Shown here piece by piece: positions 33,448 to 42,223 of a stretch of DNA of 64,000 nucleotides. The DNA lies in contig NZ_JABGCB010000021.1 of assembly GCF_013149295.1 (NCBI RefSeq), forward strand, positions 1-64,000, given 5' to 3'. Both the position numbers and the translations under genes were made by a program. This DNA comes from Novosphingobium sp. SG751A (lineage in GTDB: Bacteria; Pseudomonadota; Alphaproteobacteria; Sphingomonadales; Sphingomonadaceae). The notes below the pieces were generated by a model, which was not told the origin of the DNA, searched no databases, and saw only the letters and a program-made list of their open reading frames with translations. How positions within the stretch are numbered: the stretch's first letter is position 1; every line of letters starts with the position of its first letter.

Positions 33448-34623
33448 TTATCCTTCCGTCGATCCCTTCCACAAGGCCGTGGCCTTGGGCAACAGGAAAT
33501 GGCTGAAGGGCAGGACAGCAGCCCCGACCGAAGGCGCCTCCTCGGCCAGTCGGGCCTTCATCACCGGGGCCAGCACAGGGACATGATGGCGATGGCTTTC
33601 CAGTCTTGTGTTGAGCGCATGGACCAGATCCTCGATCCAGCCACCCGGCAGGCGCCCGCCGATAATGACCGCCGCCGGGTTGATCAGACAACTGACCGCC
33701 ACCAGCGGTTCGACCAGTTGATCGCTGGCCATATCAATCCAGCGGCGGCGCACCTGCATCAGCGCGGCCTCATCGCCGCGCAGATCGGCGGGCTTCAGCC
33801 CCTCGCCCGCCATCAAACGATAGACGCCCGACAGCGAGACGAGATTCTGGATCTGCTCGCCTGTGCCTCGTTCGAGCAGGAAACCGATTTCGCCGCTGCG
33901 CCCCTGCGCGCCCCGAATATAGTTGCCGTCGATCACCAGCCCCCCGCCAAGGCCGGAAGAGATCAGCAGATAAAAGAAGCTGGCCGCTTTCAGCCCATGG
34001 CCAAGCTGTTGTTCCCCCATGGCCGCCGCCGCCGCGTCATTTTCTACAAACACCGGCAGGCCAAAGGGCTCGACAAGCAGCGAGGCAATATCCGTGCTTT
34101 CCCAGAGCGCGAAATCCTCGGGTCGTCCGGGCAAGTCGATCAGCCCGAAATCATCGGGCATGGCCACCCCCACGCCCACCAGCAATGCCGGATCGATCCC
34201 GGCCTGCGCCACCAGTTCGGCGGCCGACACACGGTAATGATCGCGCACATCTTCAGGCTTGGGAAAGGCGATATCGCGCGTAGCCTGCGCCATCACTTCG
34301 CCCGCGAAATCGACCAGCACGATGGTGATATGATCGCGGTCGATATTGACGCCCAGCGAATAGCAGGCCGCCTTGTTGACCACCAACTTGGTGGCCGGTT
34401 GGCCGCGTCCACCCCGGATCTGCCCGGCGTCCTCGATCAGGCCTTCAGCGGCCAGACGCTTGGTAATATTGGCAATGGAGGGCGCCGTCAGGCCGGTGAT
34501 CCGCGCCAGATCGACCCGCGTGATCGGGCCGTTCACGCGGATGGCATGCAGGGTCACACGCTGATTATGGTCGGCGGCGCGTTCCAGATTGGTGCCGGAC
34601 AGGCGGATCGGACTATGCGTCAT
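33448..34623 (-). CDS. ROK-family transcriptional repressor (NagC/Mlc/XylR type)
   Basis: A 391-aa regulator. The N-terminal winged helix is seen in HNQRVTLHAIRVNGPITRVD and LARITGLTAPSIANITKRLA. The ROK body follows: VNKAACYSLGVNIDRDHITI, AALISSGLGGGLVIDG-like glycine motifs and a C-terminal sugar-binding lobe. Unlike the neighbouring kinase it lacks the conserved cysteine zinc cluster in readable form. It is divergent from the GH3 gene and sits inside the carbohydrate locus, so it is the most likely local sugar-responsive repressor. The start MTHSPIRLSG at 34623 is inferred from family length; in-frame 34635 is possible. The ribosome site is weak. Confidence 0.85.
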   Translation of the reverse strand: MTHSPIRLSGTNLERAADHNQRVTLHAIRVNGPITRVDLARITGLTAPSIANITKRLAAEGLIEDAGQIRGGRGQPATKLVVNKAACYSLGVNIDRDHITIVLVDFAGEVMAQATRDIAFPKPEDVRDHYRVSAAELVAQAGIDPALLVGVGVAMPDDFGLIDLPGRPEDFALWESTDIASLLVEPFGLPVFVENDAAAAAMGEQQLGHGLKAASFFYLLISSGLGGGLVIDGNYIRGAQGRSGEIGFLLERGTGEQIQNLVSLSGVYRLMAGEGLKPADLRGDEAALMQVRRRWIDMASDQLVEPLVAVSCLINPAAVIIGGRLPGGWIEDLVHALNTRLESHRHHVPVLAPVMKARLAEEAPSVGAAVLPFSHFLLPKATALWKGSTEG

Positions 34624-34763
34624 CAGGCAGGCCATCCATTTGAAAAGATACGAGCAAGCCCAGCCATCATCCAAAAATCCTTTCAAGGCAGCGCGATCGC
34701 CACGCCCATGCGCCCCGCATTCATCATGTCCGCTTTGCCACAGGCAAAGGCCAGCCACAAAAT

Positions 34764-34773
34764 ATTAATTCAA
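34764..34773. promoter_or_regulatory. candidate regulator half-site before the GH3 gene
   Basis: ATTAATTCAA lies in the AT-rich spacer between the divergent ROK repressor and GH3 genes, 27 bp before the GH3 ATG. It matches ATTATTTCAA before the GH2 operon at 9 of 10 positions. Candidate ROK repressor half-site; inference. Confidence 0.3.
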
Positions 34774-34799
34774 ACATTTTTCTTTATGGGAGATCCTTC

Positions 34800-37313
34800 A
34801 TGTTCCGCTTGAAGTCAGGCCTTGCCCTGCCGCTTTCCGCGCTGTGTCTGGCAAGCACCAACGCCGCCGCTCAGGATCAGATCACGACCCCGCCTGCGGC
34901 CACGGCCCATCCTTCGCTCTGGCCCGCCGCCCACTGGCCTTGGCGCAGTGATCCGGCAATGGAAGCGCGAATCCGCTCGCTTCTGGCGTCGATGAGCATC
35001 GAGGAAAAGGTCGGTCAGATCCTTCAGGCCGATATTGCCAGCGTCACCCCCCAGGATGTGCGGCGCTATCATCTCGGCTCGGTGCTGAACGGGGGCAATG
35101 CCGGGCCGGGTGGCGACGATTACGCCCCGCCCGCGCAATGGCTCAAGCTGGCCGACACCTTTTATGACGCCTCGATGGACACTTCGGCCGGAGGTCACGC
35201 CATTCCGGTGATGTGGGGAACCGATGCCGTCCATGGCCATTCAAACATCATCGGGGCCACCTTGTTCCCTCACAATTCCGCGCTGGGCGCCGCCCATGAT
35301 CCCGCGCTGATCCGCCGCATTGCGGCCGCGACCGCCATCGAAGTGCGTGCAACCGGTATCGACTGGACCTTTGCCCCCACCATCACCGTGCCGCAGGACA
35401 CCCGCTGGGGCCGCGCCTTTGAAGGCTATTCCTCTGATCCCGCGCTGGTGGCCAGCTATGCCGGGCCTTTCATCGAGGGATTGCAGGGCAAGCCGAACAG
35501 CGGCCCCATTCTGGCCGGTCCGCATGTGATCGCCACGGCCAAACATTTTCTGGCCGATGGCGGCACGGCGCAGGGCCGCGATCAGGGCGATGCGCAGATC
35601 AGCGAGGAAAAACTGCGCGACATCCACGGCACGCCTTATGTCGCGGCCATCAATGCGGGCGTCCTCTCGATCATGGCCAGTTTTTCAAGCTGGAACGGCG
35701 AGAAGATGACCGGAAACCACGGTATGCTGACCGATGTGCTCAAGCAACGGATGGGCTTCGGCGGGCTGGTGGTCAGCGATTGGAACGCCCATGGGCAAGT
35801 AGCCGGATGCAGCAATGCCAGTTGTCCGCGCGCGATCACCGCAGGTATAGACATGCTGATGGCACCCGATAGTTGGAAGGCGCTCTATACCAGCCTCAAC
35901 GCGCAGGCACGCGACGGCACCCTGCCGATGGCGCGGCTTGATGAAGCAGTCGCCAGCGTGCTGCGGGTCAAAATGCGCGCGGGCTTGTTCGAGGCCGGGC
36001 GCCCCTCCTCGCGCCCCTATGCCGGGCGTTTCGACCTGTTGGGCGCGTCAGACCATCGCGCCATCGCCCGCGAGGCGGTGCGCAAATCGCTGGTTCTGCT
36101 CAAGAATGCCGGAAACATTCTTCCCCTTGCCCCCGGTTCGCGCATTCTGGTGGCGGGCGATGGGGCCGATGATGTCGCGCGCCAATCGGGCGGATGGACT
36201 CTTTCATGGCAGGGCACCGGCTTAAGCCCCGCCATGTTCCCCGGCGCAACCACCCTTTGGCAAGGCCTGCGCCAAGCCGCCGCCGATGCGGGCGGACAAG
36301 CAACATTTTCACCCGATGGCCGCTTCACCGGGCCGCGCCCCGATGCCGCCATCGTCGTCTTTGGCGAAGCGCCCTATGCCGAATTTCAGGGCGACATTTC
36401 CACTCTGCGCCTGAAACCTGATCAGCGCACGCCTTTGGAAACGATGCGGCGGCTCAAAGCTCAGGGGATTCCGGTGATCGCGGTAATGCTGACCGGGCGT
36501 CCGCTCTGGACGAACCCCGAACTCAACACCGCCGATGCCTTTGTCGTGGCATGGCTGCCCGGTTCGGAAGGCGGCGGCGTGGCCGATATGCTGCTGCGCC
36601 CGGCGCAGGGGCCAGCCAGAAATTTCATCGGGCGACTGCCCTTTGCCTGGCCTGCCACGGCGCGGCCCGATGGCCCGCTGCTTTTTCCGCTGGGCTATGG
36701 CCTGACCGGCAAAGAACCGGGTAGCCTCAAAAAACTGAGTGAGGAAGCCGGGGTAGCCGAGGATACAGCCAGCGCGGACATTTATCTGAACAAAGGCATC
36801 GCCGGACCGGGCTGGTCGCTGGAAATGCGCGAGTCTGCGGGCAGCACAAGGATCACTACGGTGCCCGCCGTTTCGGCGGGCGGGCGCGTGACTGTCGCGG
36901 CCACCGACCACATCGTACAGGAAGGCGCACGGCGTTTCACCATCACCGGGCAAGGCGCCGCCTCGGTCGCGATCACCAGTCAGGCCGCCGCCGACCTCTC
37001 GCGCCAAACCAATGGCGAAATGCTGCTGGTGGCAACTGTGCGCGTCGATCAGGCCCCGGCCATGCCGGTACGGATCGCCATGGGTTCGGTTGCGAGCATG
37101 GCCTATGTTGATGCCGGCAAATTGGAAGGAATGCCCATCGGCCAATGGCGGCGCATCGGCGTGCCGCTCAAATGTTTCCGCGCGGGCGGGGCCGATCTGG
37201 CAAAGGTCAACATGCCCTTCGCTCTCGAAACCTCCGGCCCCGCCAGCCTCAGCCTTGCCGAGGTGAAGCTGGGGATGGAAGCCGATACGATCCTCGCCTG
37301 CGCGAAGGATTAA
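34800..37313 (+). CDS. glycoside hydrolase family 3, exo-beta-glucosidase type
   Basis: An 837-aa secreted exo-glycosidase. It has a signal peptide (cleavage near NAAAQ) and an N-terminal TIM-barrel with MSIEEKVGQILQ, IPVMWGTDAVHGHSNI and VIATAKHFLADGG. The nucleophile is Asp327 in LVVSDWNAH. The (alpha/beta)6 sandwich follows (KSLVLLKNAGNILPLAPGSR), then a C-terminal beta-rich domain as in marine ExoP-type enzymes. It probably releases glucose from beta-glucosides in the periplasm, consistent with the glucose residues of glucomannan. It is divergent from the ROK repressor. Its stop is five bases from the stop of the convergent MFS gene. Confidence 0.93.
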   Translation: MFRLKSGLALPLSALCLASTNAAAQDQITTPPAATAHPSLWPAAHWPWRSDPAMEARIRSLLASMSIEEKVGQILQADIASVTPQDVRRYHLGSVLNGGNAGPGGDDYAPPAQWLKLADTFYDASMDTSAGGHAIPVMWGTDAVHGHSNIIGATLFPHNSALGAAHDPALIRRIAAATAIEVRATGIDWTFAPTITVPQDTRWGRAFEGYSSDPALVASYAGPFIEGLQGKPNSGPILAGPHVIATAKHFLADGGTAQGRDQGDAQISEEKLRDIHGTPYVAAINAGVLSIMASFSSWNGEKMTGNHGMLTDVLKQRMGFGGLVVSDWNAHGQVAGCSNASCPRAITAGIDMLMAPDSWKALYTSLNAQARDGTLPMARLDEAVASVLRVKMRAGLFEAGRPSSRPYAGRFDLLGASDHRAIAREAVRKSLVLLKNAGNILPLAPGSRILVAGDGADDVARQSGGWTLSWQGTGLSPAMFPGATTLWQGLRQAAADAGGQATFSPDGRFTGPRPDAAIVVFGEAPYAEFQGDISTLRLKPDQRTPLETMRRLKAQGIPVIAVMLTGRPLWTNPELNTADAFVVAWLPGSEGGGVADMLLRPAQGPARNFIGRLPFAWPATARPDGPLLFPLGYGLTGKEPGSLKKLSEEAGVAEDTASADIYLNKGIAGPGWSLEMRESAGSTRITTVPAVSAGGRVTVAATDHIVQEGARRFTITGQGAASVAITSQAAADLSRQTNGEMLLVATVRVDQAPAMPVRIAMGSVASMAYVDAGKLEGMPIGQWRRIGVPLKCFRAGGADLAKVNMPFALETSGPASLSLAEVKLGMEADTILACAKD

Positions 37314-37318
37314 GCGGT

Positions 37319-38626
37319 CTAACCGGCAAGGCGCCTCGCCAGATCATCGAGCGAGGCGCCACGCGTTTCGGGAAACCAGCGCCAGACTACAAAAACCTGC
37401 ACCGCCATGGCTAGTGTAAAACCCGCAAAAGGCAGCGCCGGGCCTTGCGCGGCCAGCACCGGAAAGATGAAACTGATCGCCCCATTGAACACCCAGTGAG
37501 TGCTGCTGCCCAGCGCCTGACCGCGCGCGCGAACGGCGGTGGGGAAGAGTTCGGACAGATACACCCAGATGACCGCCCCTTGCGAGACGGCGAAAAAGCC
37601 GATGAACATCACCAGCAGCGGCAACAGCCATTCCCGGCCCTGACCGCCGGCAAAAATCATCGTCACCCCGACCAGCGCGGCAAAAGTACCCAGCGCCCCC
37701 GCCAGCAGCAACGGACGCCGCCCCAGCCTGTCGATCATCGCCATGCCCGCCAGCGTCGCCAGCAGATTGGCCAGGCCGACCGCCACGGCCTGTGTGTCGG
37801 CGGAAAAGCCGGAAAAACCGGCAGCGGCAAATATGTCATTGAGATAATAAAGGATCGCGTTGATCCCCGAGAGTTGGTTGAACGCCCCGATCGCCAGCGC
37901 CAGCAGGATCGGTTTGCGATGCAGCCGCCATGACAGACGCTCGTCCTGCATCACCGGTGCGGCCGGTTCCAGCACGAGCCGAAGCCGATCGGCCGCCGCC
38001 TGTGCATTGCGCCCGCGTGCCTGCAACCAGCGCGGGCTGTCGGGCAACCATGGCGCCAGCACAGCAAAGCACAGTGCGGGCACACCGGCCAGCCCCAGCT
38101 TGATCCGCCACTCCATCGCGCCAAACCCGCCCCGCGCCACCAGCGCATTCGAGAGATAGGCCAGCAAAATTCCCGAAACAATCGCGCATTGGAACATGCC
38201 CACTCTCCGCCCGCGCACCGCAGGGGCGCTGATCTCGGAAATGTAAACCGGGGCCACAACCGAAGATGCGCCGATTGCCAGGCCGCCAAGCAGCCGAAAC
38301 AGGCAAAAACTCACCAGCCCATTGGCCAGCGCCGTCCCCAGAGCCGAGACAACATAGAGCCAACCGACCCACAACAGCAGACGACGACTGCCCAGGGCGT
38401 CACCCGCCCGTCCCGCAAGGGCCGCCCCGACCAGCGTGCCCCACAAAGCCGCCGACACCGCCAACCCCAGATCCTGCGGGCTGAGGGCAAAGACTTTTTG
38501 CAACGCCTGAGTGACGCCGGAAATGACAGCTGTATCAATGCCAAACAACAGTCCGGCCATGCTGGCCAGCATCGCGCAGCGCGCGGCCATCGAAGGCCCG
38601 GATCGGGGGAAGGAGAAAAGGGGCAT
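37319..38626 (-). CDS. MFS sugar porter (sugar/H+ symporter)
   Basis: A 435-aa twelve-helix transporter of the sugar-porter family. Signatures seen are GLLFGIDTAVISGVTQALQK, GDALGSRRLLLWVG, PVYISEISAPAVRGRRVGMF, PDSPRWLQARGR, QLSGINAILYYLNDIF, DRLGRRPLLLAG, WVYLSELFPTAVRARGQALG and the final FPETRGASLDDL. It imports hexoses or pentoses with protons across the inner membrane. It is divergent from the GH2 operon, sharing a promoter region with a 7-bp inverted repeat, so both are likely induced together. By context it takes up mannose, glucose or galactose. Confidence 0.93.
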   Translation of the reverse strand: MPLFSFPRSGPSMAARCAMLASMAGLLFGIDTAVISGVTQALQKVFALSPQDLGLAVSAALWGTLVGAALAGRAGDALGSRRLLLWVGWLYVVSALGTALANGLVSFCLFRLLGGLAIGASSVVAPVYISEISAPAVRGRRVGMFQCAIVSGILLAYLSNALVARGGFGAMEWRIKLGLAGVPALCFAVLAPWLPDSPRWLQARGRNAQAAADRLRLVLEPAAPVMQDERLSWRLHRKPILLALAIGAFNQLSGINAILYYLNDIFAAAGFSGFSADTQAVAVGLANLLATLAGMAMIDRLGRRPLLLAGALGTFAALVGVTMIFAGGQGREWLLPLLVMFIGFFAVSQGAVIWVYLSELFPTAVRARGQALGSSTHWVFNGAISFIFPVLAAQGPALPFAGFTLAMAVQVFVVWRWFPETRGASLDDLARRLAG

Positions 38627-38640
38627 AAGGCAGGCATCCT

Positions 38641-38667
38641 TTTATTATTTCAATTTGCATTAATAAA
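38641..38667. promoter_or_regulatory. inverted repeat in the divergent MFS/GH2 promoter region
   Basis: TTTATTA, a 13-bp spacer, then TAATAAA: a perfect 7-bp inverted repeat in an AT-rich island, placed 15 bp before the MFS start and about 90 bp before the GH2 start. The layout resembles Mlc/NagC-type ROK operators, which are also AT-rich inverted repeats. It includes ATTATTTCAA. Confidence 0.45.
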
Positions 38668-38755
38668 TAAATTCGCTAGGCTTGCAAGCGTGATGCCCAT
38701 CGGGACAGATGGCGTCCGGATCGCCGCGCCAGGCGCGGGGACATGGGAGAGTAAT

Positions 38756-41700
38756 ATGGTTTTGCGTAGATTCGGCCGGAAAAGGGCTGGCAGCGTCGCT
38801 CTTTGCGCGATTGTTTCTTCTCTGCCCGCGATTGTCCAGCCTGCTATGGCCGATGTGACCATAGCCGCATCGGCCCAACCGCTCGGCCCCTATAATGCGA
38901 CATTCCTGCAAGGTGGTATCGGCATTGACCGCGAATGGCCGCCTTCGGATCTGCAGGCCGGCGGATCGAACATGACGATATCGACCTGGGTCAATGCTGC
39001 CGAAATCGAACACGGCACCGTGGGCCTGATCGTGCTGGGCAAGCTTTCCGAGGCGACGCGCAGCCTTATGCTGATCGACGGACGTCCAGCGCTGCAATCG
39101 GACGATGCGTCGCATCGGCTGCTGGCCGCCCAACCGCTCGCCAAAGGCCAGTGGCATCATATCGCCGCCACGCTGAGCGCCGATGGCACCCAGCTTTATG
39201 TCGATGGCCAGATGGTCGCCTCGGGGCCGCTGCCGGTGCAACCCGTTGCCGGACAAATTCATATCGCCCCGGTGCAAAACGGCCAGATCCATTTCAACGG
39301 ATCGCTCGTCTCCGCCCAAGTCACGCCCTGGGTAGCCAGCGCCAAAACCATCGCCGCACAGGCCGCCGCCCGCCCCGCCTTTGACCTCGTTCATATGTGG
39401 CAAGTGGGCGTGGGCTGGGAATTTCAGAAGACCGCCAACACCGGCTATTGGCGCCCGCAGGACCCTTGGACACTGCCCATGGCCAAGGCCGAAGGCACCG
39501 CGCCTATCGCCAAACCTGTCACTCCCCGCCCCTCGATGGAGCCCATCGCCCCCGACCGCTGGCGGCTCAATGGCTGGCAACTGGCCGCCGCGCCCGATGT
39601 GGCGCAGGATGGCGCGGCCCTGTCGCGCCCCGGCAAGCCCGCAGGCATCTGGCGCGCGGCGACCGTTCCCGGCACAGTGCTGACCACGCTGATCGATCGC
39701 GGCGTCTATCCCGATCCCTATTTCGGCCTCAACAATCTGAAAATCCCGGAAAGCCTTGCCCGGCAGGATTACTGGTATCGCGCCAGCTTCACCTTGCCCG
39801 CCGCAGCCAGCGGCAAGCGCCTTGCACTTGCCCTCAACGGGGTGAATTACGCAAGCGAGGTCTATATCAACGGCGCGCGCGCAGGGGGCACGAAGGGCGC
39901 TTTCACACGGGGCCAATTCACCTTCGACGCGGTGGCGGGCGAAAATGCCGTAGCCATTCGCGTGTCCCCGCCTCCGCATCCCGGCACGCCGCATGAACAA
40001 TCGATCAGCGCGGGCGTAGGCGAAAACGGAGGGCAACTGGCCATCGACGGCCCAACCTTCATCGCCACCGAGGGCTGGGACTGGATTCCCGGCATCCGCG
40101 ACCGCGACACCGGCCTGTGGCAGGATGTCGAAATTCAGGCCACCGGCCCGGTACGCCTTGGCGATCCGCAGATCATCACCGATCTTCCCCTGCCGCGCAC
40201 CGATGCGGCCGACATTTCCATCACCGTGCCGGTCATCAACGACAATGCGGAACCCCGCCGCGTCACCATCTCCGCCAGTTTCGACGATGTGCGCGTCAGC
40301 CGCGAGATCACCGCCCCATCCGGCCAGAGTGAGGCACGCTTTGCACCGTCCGAATTTGCCGCGCTCCATGTCAAAAATCCGCGCCTGTGGTGGCCCAATG
40401 GCTATGGCGATCCGGCGCTCCACACGCTCCATCTCGAAGCCAGTGTGGATGGGCAAAGTGCCGATACCAAAACAACCCGCTTTGGCATACGCGAAGTGTC
40501 CTATGACCTCTCACTGATGGACAGTGCGGGCCATCTGCGTCGTGTCAATGTACAACCCACCGATGGGCGACAGGCGGGCGTCAAGCTGATCGATGTGCGC
40601 CACGAAGCGATCAAAGAAAGCCCCAAGGGCTGGGTGGAATCGCTGACGACGGCAGGTGAGACATCCCCGGCGGTACGCGATCTGGGGGCGGAGGATACGA
40701 TGCCGGAACCGCATCTGACCCTGCGCGTCAACGGCGTAAAGATCGCCGCGCGGGGTGGCAGTTGGGGCATGGATGACGCGCTCAAGCGCCATGACCGCGC
40801 CCGGCTGGAGCCCTATTTCCGCCTGCACAAGGATGCCCATCTCAACATCATCCGCAACTGGATGGGCAACAACACCGAGGACGAATTTTTCGACCTTGCT
40901 GACGAATATGGCATGATGGTGCTCAACGACTTCTGGCAATCGACCCAGAATTTTCAGGTCGAGCCGCAAGATCCCGCGCTGTTTCTGGCCAATGCCGAGG
41001 ATACGGTGAAGCGCTATCGCAACCATCCCTCCATCGTGGTGTGGTTCGGGCGGAACGAGGGCGTGCCCTATCCGATGCTGAATGAAGGGCTGGACGATCT
41101 GCTCTTCCGCCTCGACGGCACGCGCTGGTTCACGGGCAGCTCGAACACGGTAAACCTGCAAGGCTCCGGTCCCTATAATTACCGTCAGCCCGAGGCCTAT
41201 TTCACCGATCTGGCCACCGGCTTTTCGGTGGAGACCGGCACGCCTTCGCTGGCCACGCGTGAGGCGATTGCAGCCTACGTGCCTAAGGCGGATCAATGGC
41301 CGCTCAGCGACACGCTGGCCTATCACGATTGGCATTTTTCCGGTAATGGCGACACCAAGACCTTCATGGCCAGCCTGAACACCCGTTTCGGCCCGGCCAC
41401 CAGCTTTGCCGATTTCGAACGCAAGGCGCAGATGATGAACCTTGAAGGCCACAAGGCCATGTTCGAGGGCTTCCTCGGCCATCTCTGGACCAAGAATTCG
41501 GGCCGCCTGCTGTGGATGACCCATCCGTCATGGACCTCGAACGCATGGCAGATCTACAGTTCGGATTACGACACCCATGCCGCCTATTACGGCATCGCCA
41601 AAGCGTCCGAGCCGGTCCATATACAATTGAACCTGCCCGGCAATGAAGTTGTGGTGATCAACACCACCCGCGAGCCCGCCTCCGGCCTTTTAGCCACCAG

Positions 41701-42223
41701 CCGTATTCTGGGACTGGATGGCAAGGAGCTTTTCGCCCGCACCGACCGGCTCGATGCTTCGGCCAATGCCGACACGATGCTGGCCCCGTTGCCGCTGGAC
41801 AAGGTGCTGACCGATCATCCGATGGTGCTGGTGACGCAGAGCCTGAGCGATGCTTCGGGGCGCCTCGTGTCGTCCAATTTCTACTGGCGCGGGCGGGATG
41901 AGGCCAGCTATCGCGCTCTGGATGTCATGCCAAAGGTGGCTTTGCGTGCGAAACTGTCCGCGCCCGCCACAATCGGCGACGAGCAGGAATTGCGCGTCGC
42001 CATCACCAACCCCGCCGCCACGCCTGCGCTTGCCGCCAAACTCACTCTGCTTGACGCCAAGGGCGAGCGCATCCTGCCCGCCTATTACAGCGACAATTAC
42101 GTCTCGCTGACCGGCGGACAGAGCCAGACCATCACCATCCGCTATCCCGCGCGCAAAGGCCCTGCGCCGCATGTGGCGCTGCGCGGATGGAATGTGGTTG
42201 AGGCCGAGGCGCGCCTGCCATGA
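38756..42223 (+). CDS. glycoside hydrolase family 2 (beta-mannosidase-like) with N-terminal LamG-like domain
   Basis: A 1155-aa secreted enzyme. After the signal peptide (cleavage near AMA) comes a LamG/concanavalin-like jelly roll (residues about 40-215; MTISTWVNAAEIEHGT, KGQWHHIAATLSADGTQLYV). The GH2 modules follow: sugar-binding (QDYWYRASFTLP), immunoglobulin-like, and a TIM barrel with the acid/base Glu768 in VWFGRNEG and nucleophile Glu826 in FSVETGTPSL. The WFGxNE form is nearer to GH2 beta-mannosidases and exo-glucosaminidases than to LacZ. The ATG at 38756 follows GGGAGAG; the very long upstream frame is the shadow of the MFS gene. It is first in an operon of six genes and overlaps the next by ATGA. 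Confidence 0.88.
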   Translation: MVLRRFGRKRAGSVALCAIVSSLPAIVQPAMADVTIAASAQPLGPYNATFLQGGIGIDREWPPSDLQAGGSNMTISTWVNAAEIEHGTVGLIVLGKLSEATRSLMLIDGRPALQSDDASHRLLAAQPLAKGQWHHIAATLSADGTQLYVDGQMVASGPLPVQPVAGQIHIAPVQNGQIHFNGSLVSAQVTPWVASAKTIAAQAAARPAFDLVHMWQVGVGWEFQKTANTGYWRPQDPWTLPMAKAEGTAPIAKPVTPRPSMEPIAPDRWRLNGWQLAAAPDVAQDGAALSRPGKPAGIWRAATVPGTVLTTLIDRGVYPDPYFGLNNLKIPESLARQDYWYRASFTLPAAASGKRLALALNGVNYASEVYINGARAGGTKGAFTRGQFTFDAVAGENAVAIRVSPPPHPGTPHEQSISAGVGENGGQLAIDGPTFIATEGWDWIPGIRDRDTGLWQDVEIQATGPVRLGDPQIITDLPLPRTDAADISITVPVINDNAEPRRVTISASFDDVRVSREITAPSGQSEARFAPSEFAALHVKNPRLWWPNGYGDPALHTLHLEASVDGQSADTKTTRFGIREVSYDLSLMDSAGHLRRVNVQPTDGRQAGVKLIDVRHEAIKESPKGWVESLTTAGETSPAVRDLGAEDTMPEPHLTLRVNGVKIAARGGSWGMDDALKRHDRARLEPYFRLHKDAHLNIIRNWMGNNTEDEFFDLADEYGMMVLNDFWQSTQNFQVEPQDPALFLANAEDTVKRYRNHPSIVVWFGRNEGVPYPMLNEGLDDLLFRLDGTRWFTGSSNTVNLQGSGPYNYRQPEAYFTDLATGFSVETGTPSLATREAIAAYVPKADQWPLSDTLAYHDWHFSGNGDTKTFMASLNTRFGPATSFADFERKAQMMNLEGHKAMFEGFLGHLWTKNSGRLLWMTHPSWTSNAWQIYSSDYDTHAAYYGIAKASEPVHIQLNLPGNEVVVINTTREPASGLLATSRILGLDGKELFARTDRLDASANADTMLAPLPLDKVLTDHPMVLVTQSLSDASGRLVSSNFYWRGRDEASYRALDVMPKVALRAKLSAPATIGDEQELRVAITNPAATPALAAKLTLLDAKGERILPAYYSDNYVSLTGGQSQTITIRYPARKGPAPHVALRGWNVVEAEARLP

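Noticed and set aside
33499..34812. 437-codon plus-strand frame opposite the ROK repressor
   Set aside because: His/Arg/Gln-rich antisense translation; the repressor reading has winged-helix and ROK motifs.
38189..38755. Upstream extension of the GH2 frame
   Set aside because: It runs antisense through the MFS gene; signal peptide and ribosome site place the start at 38756.
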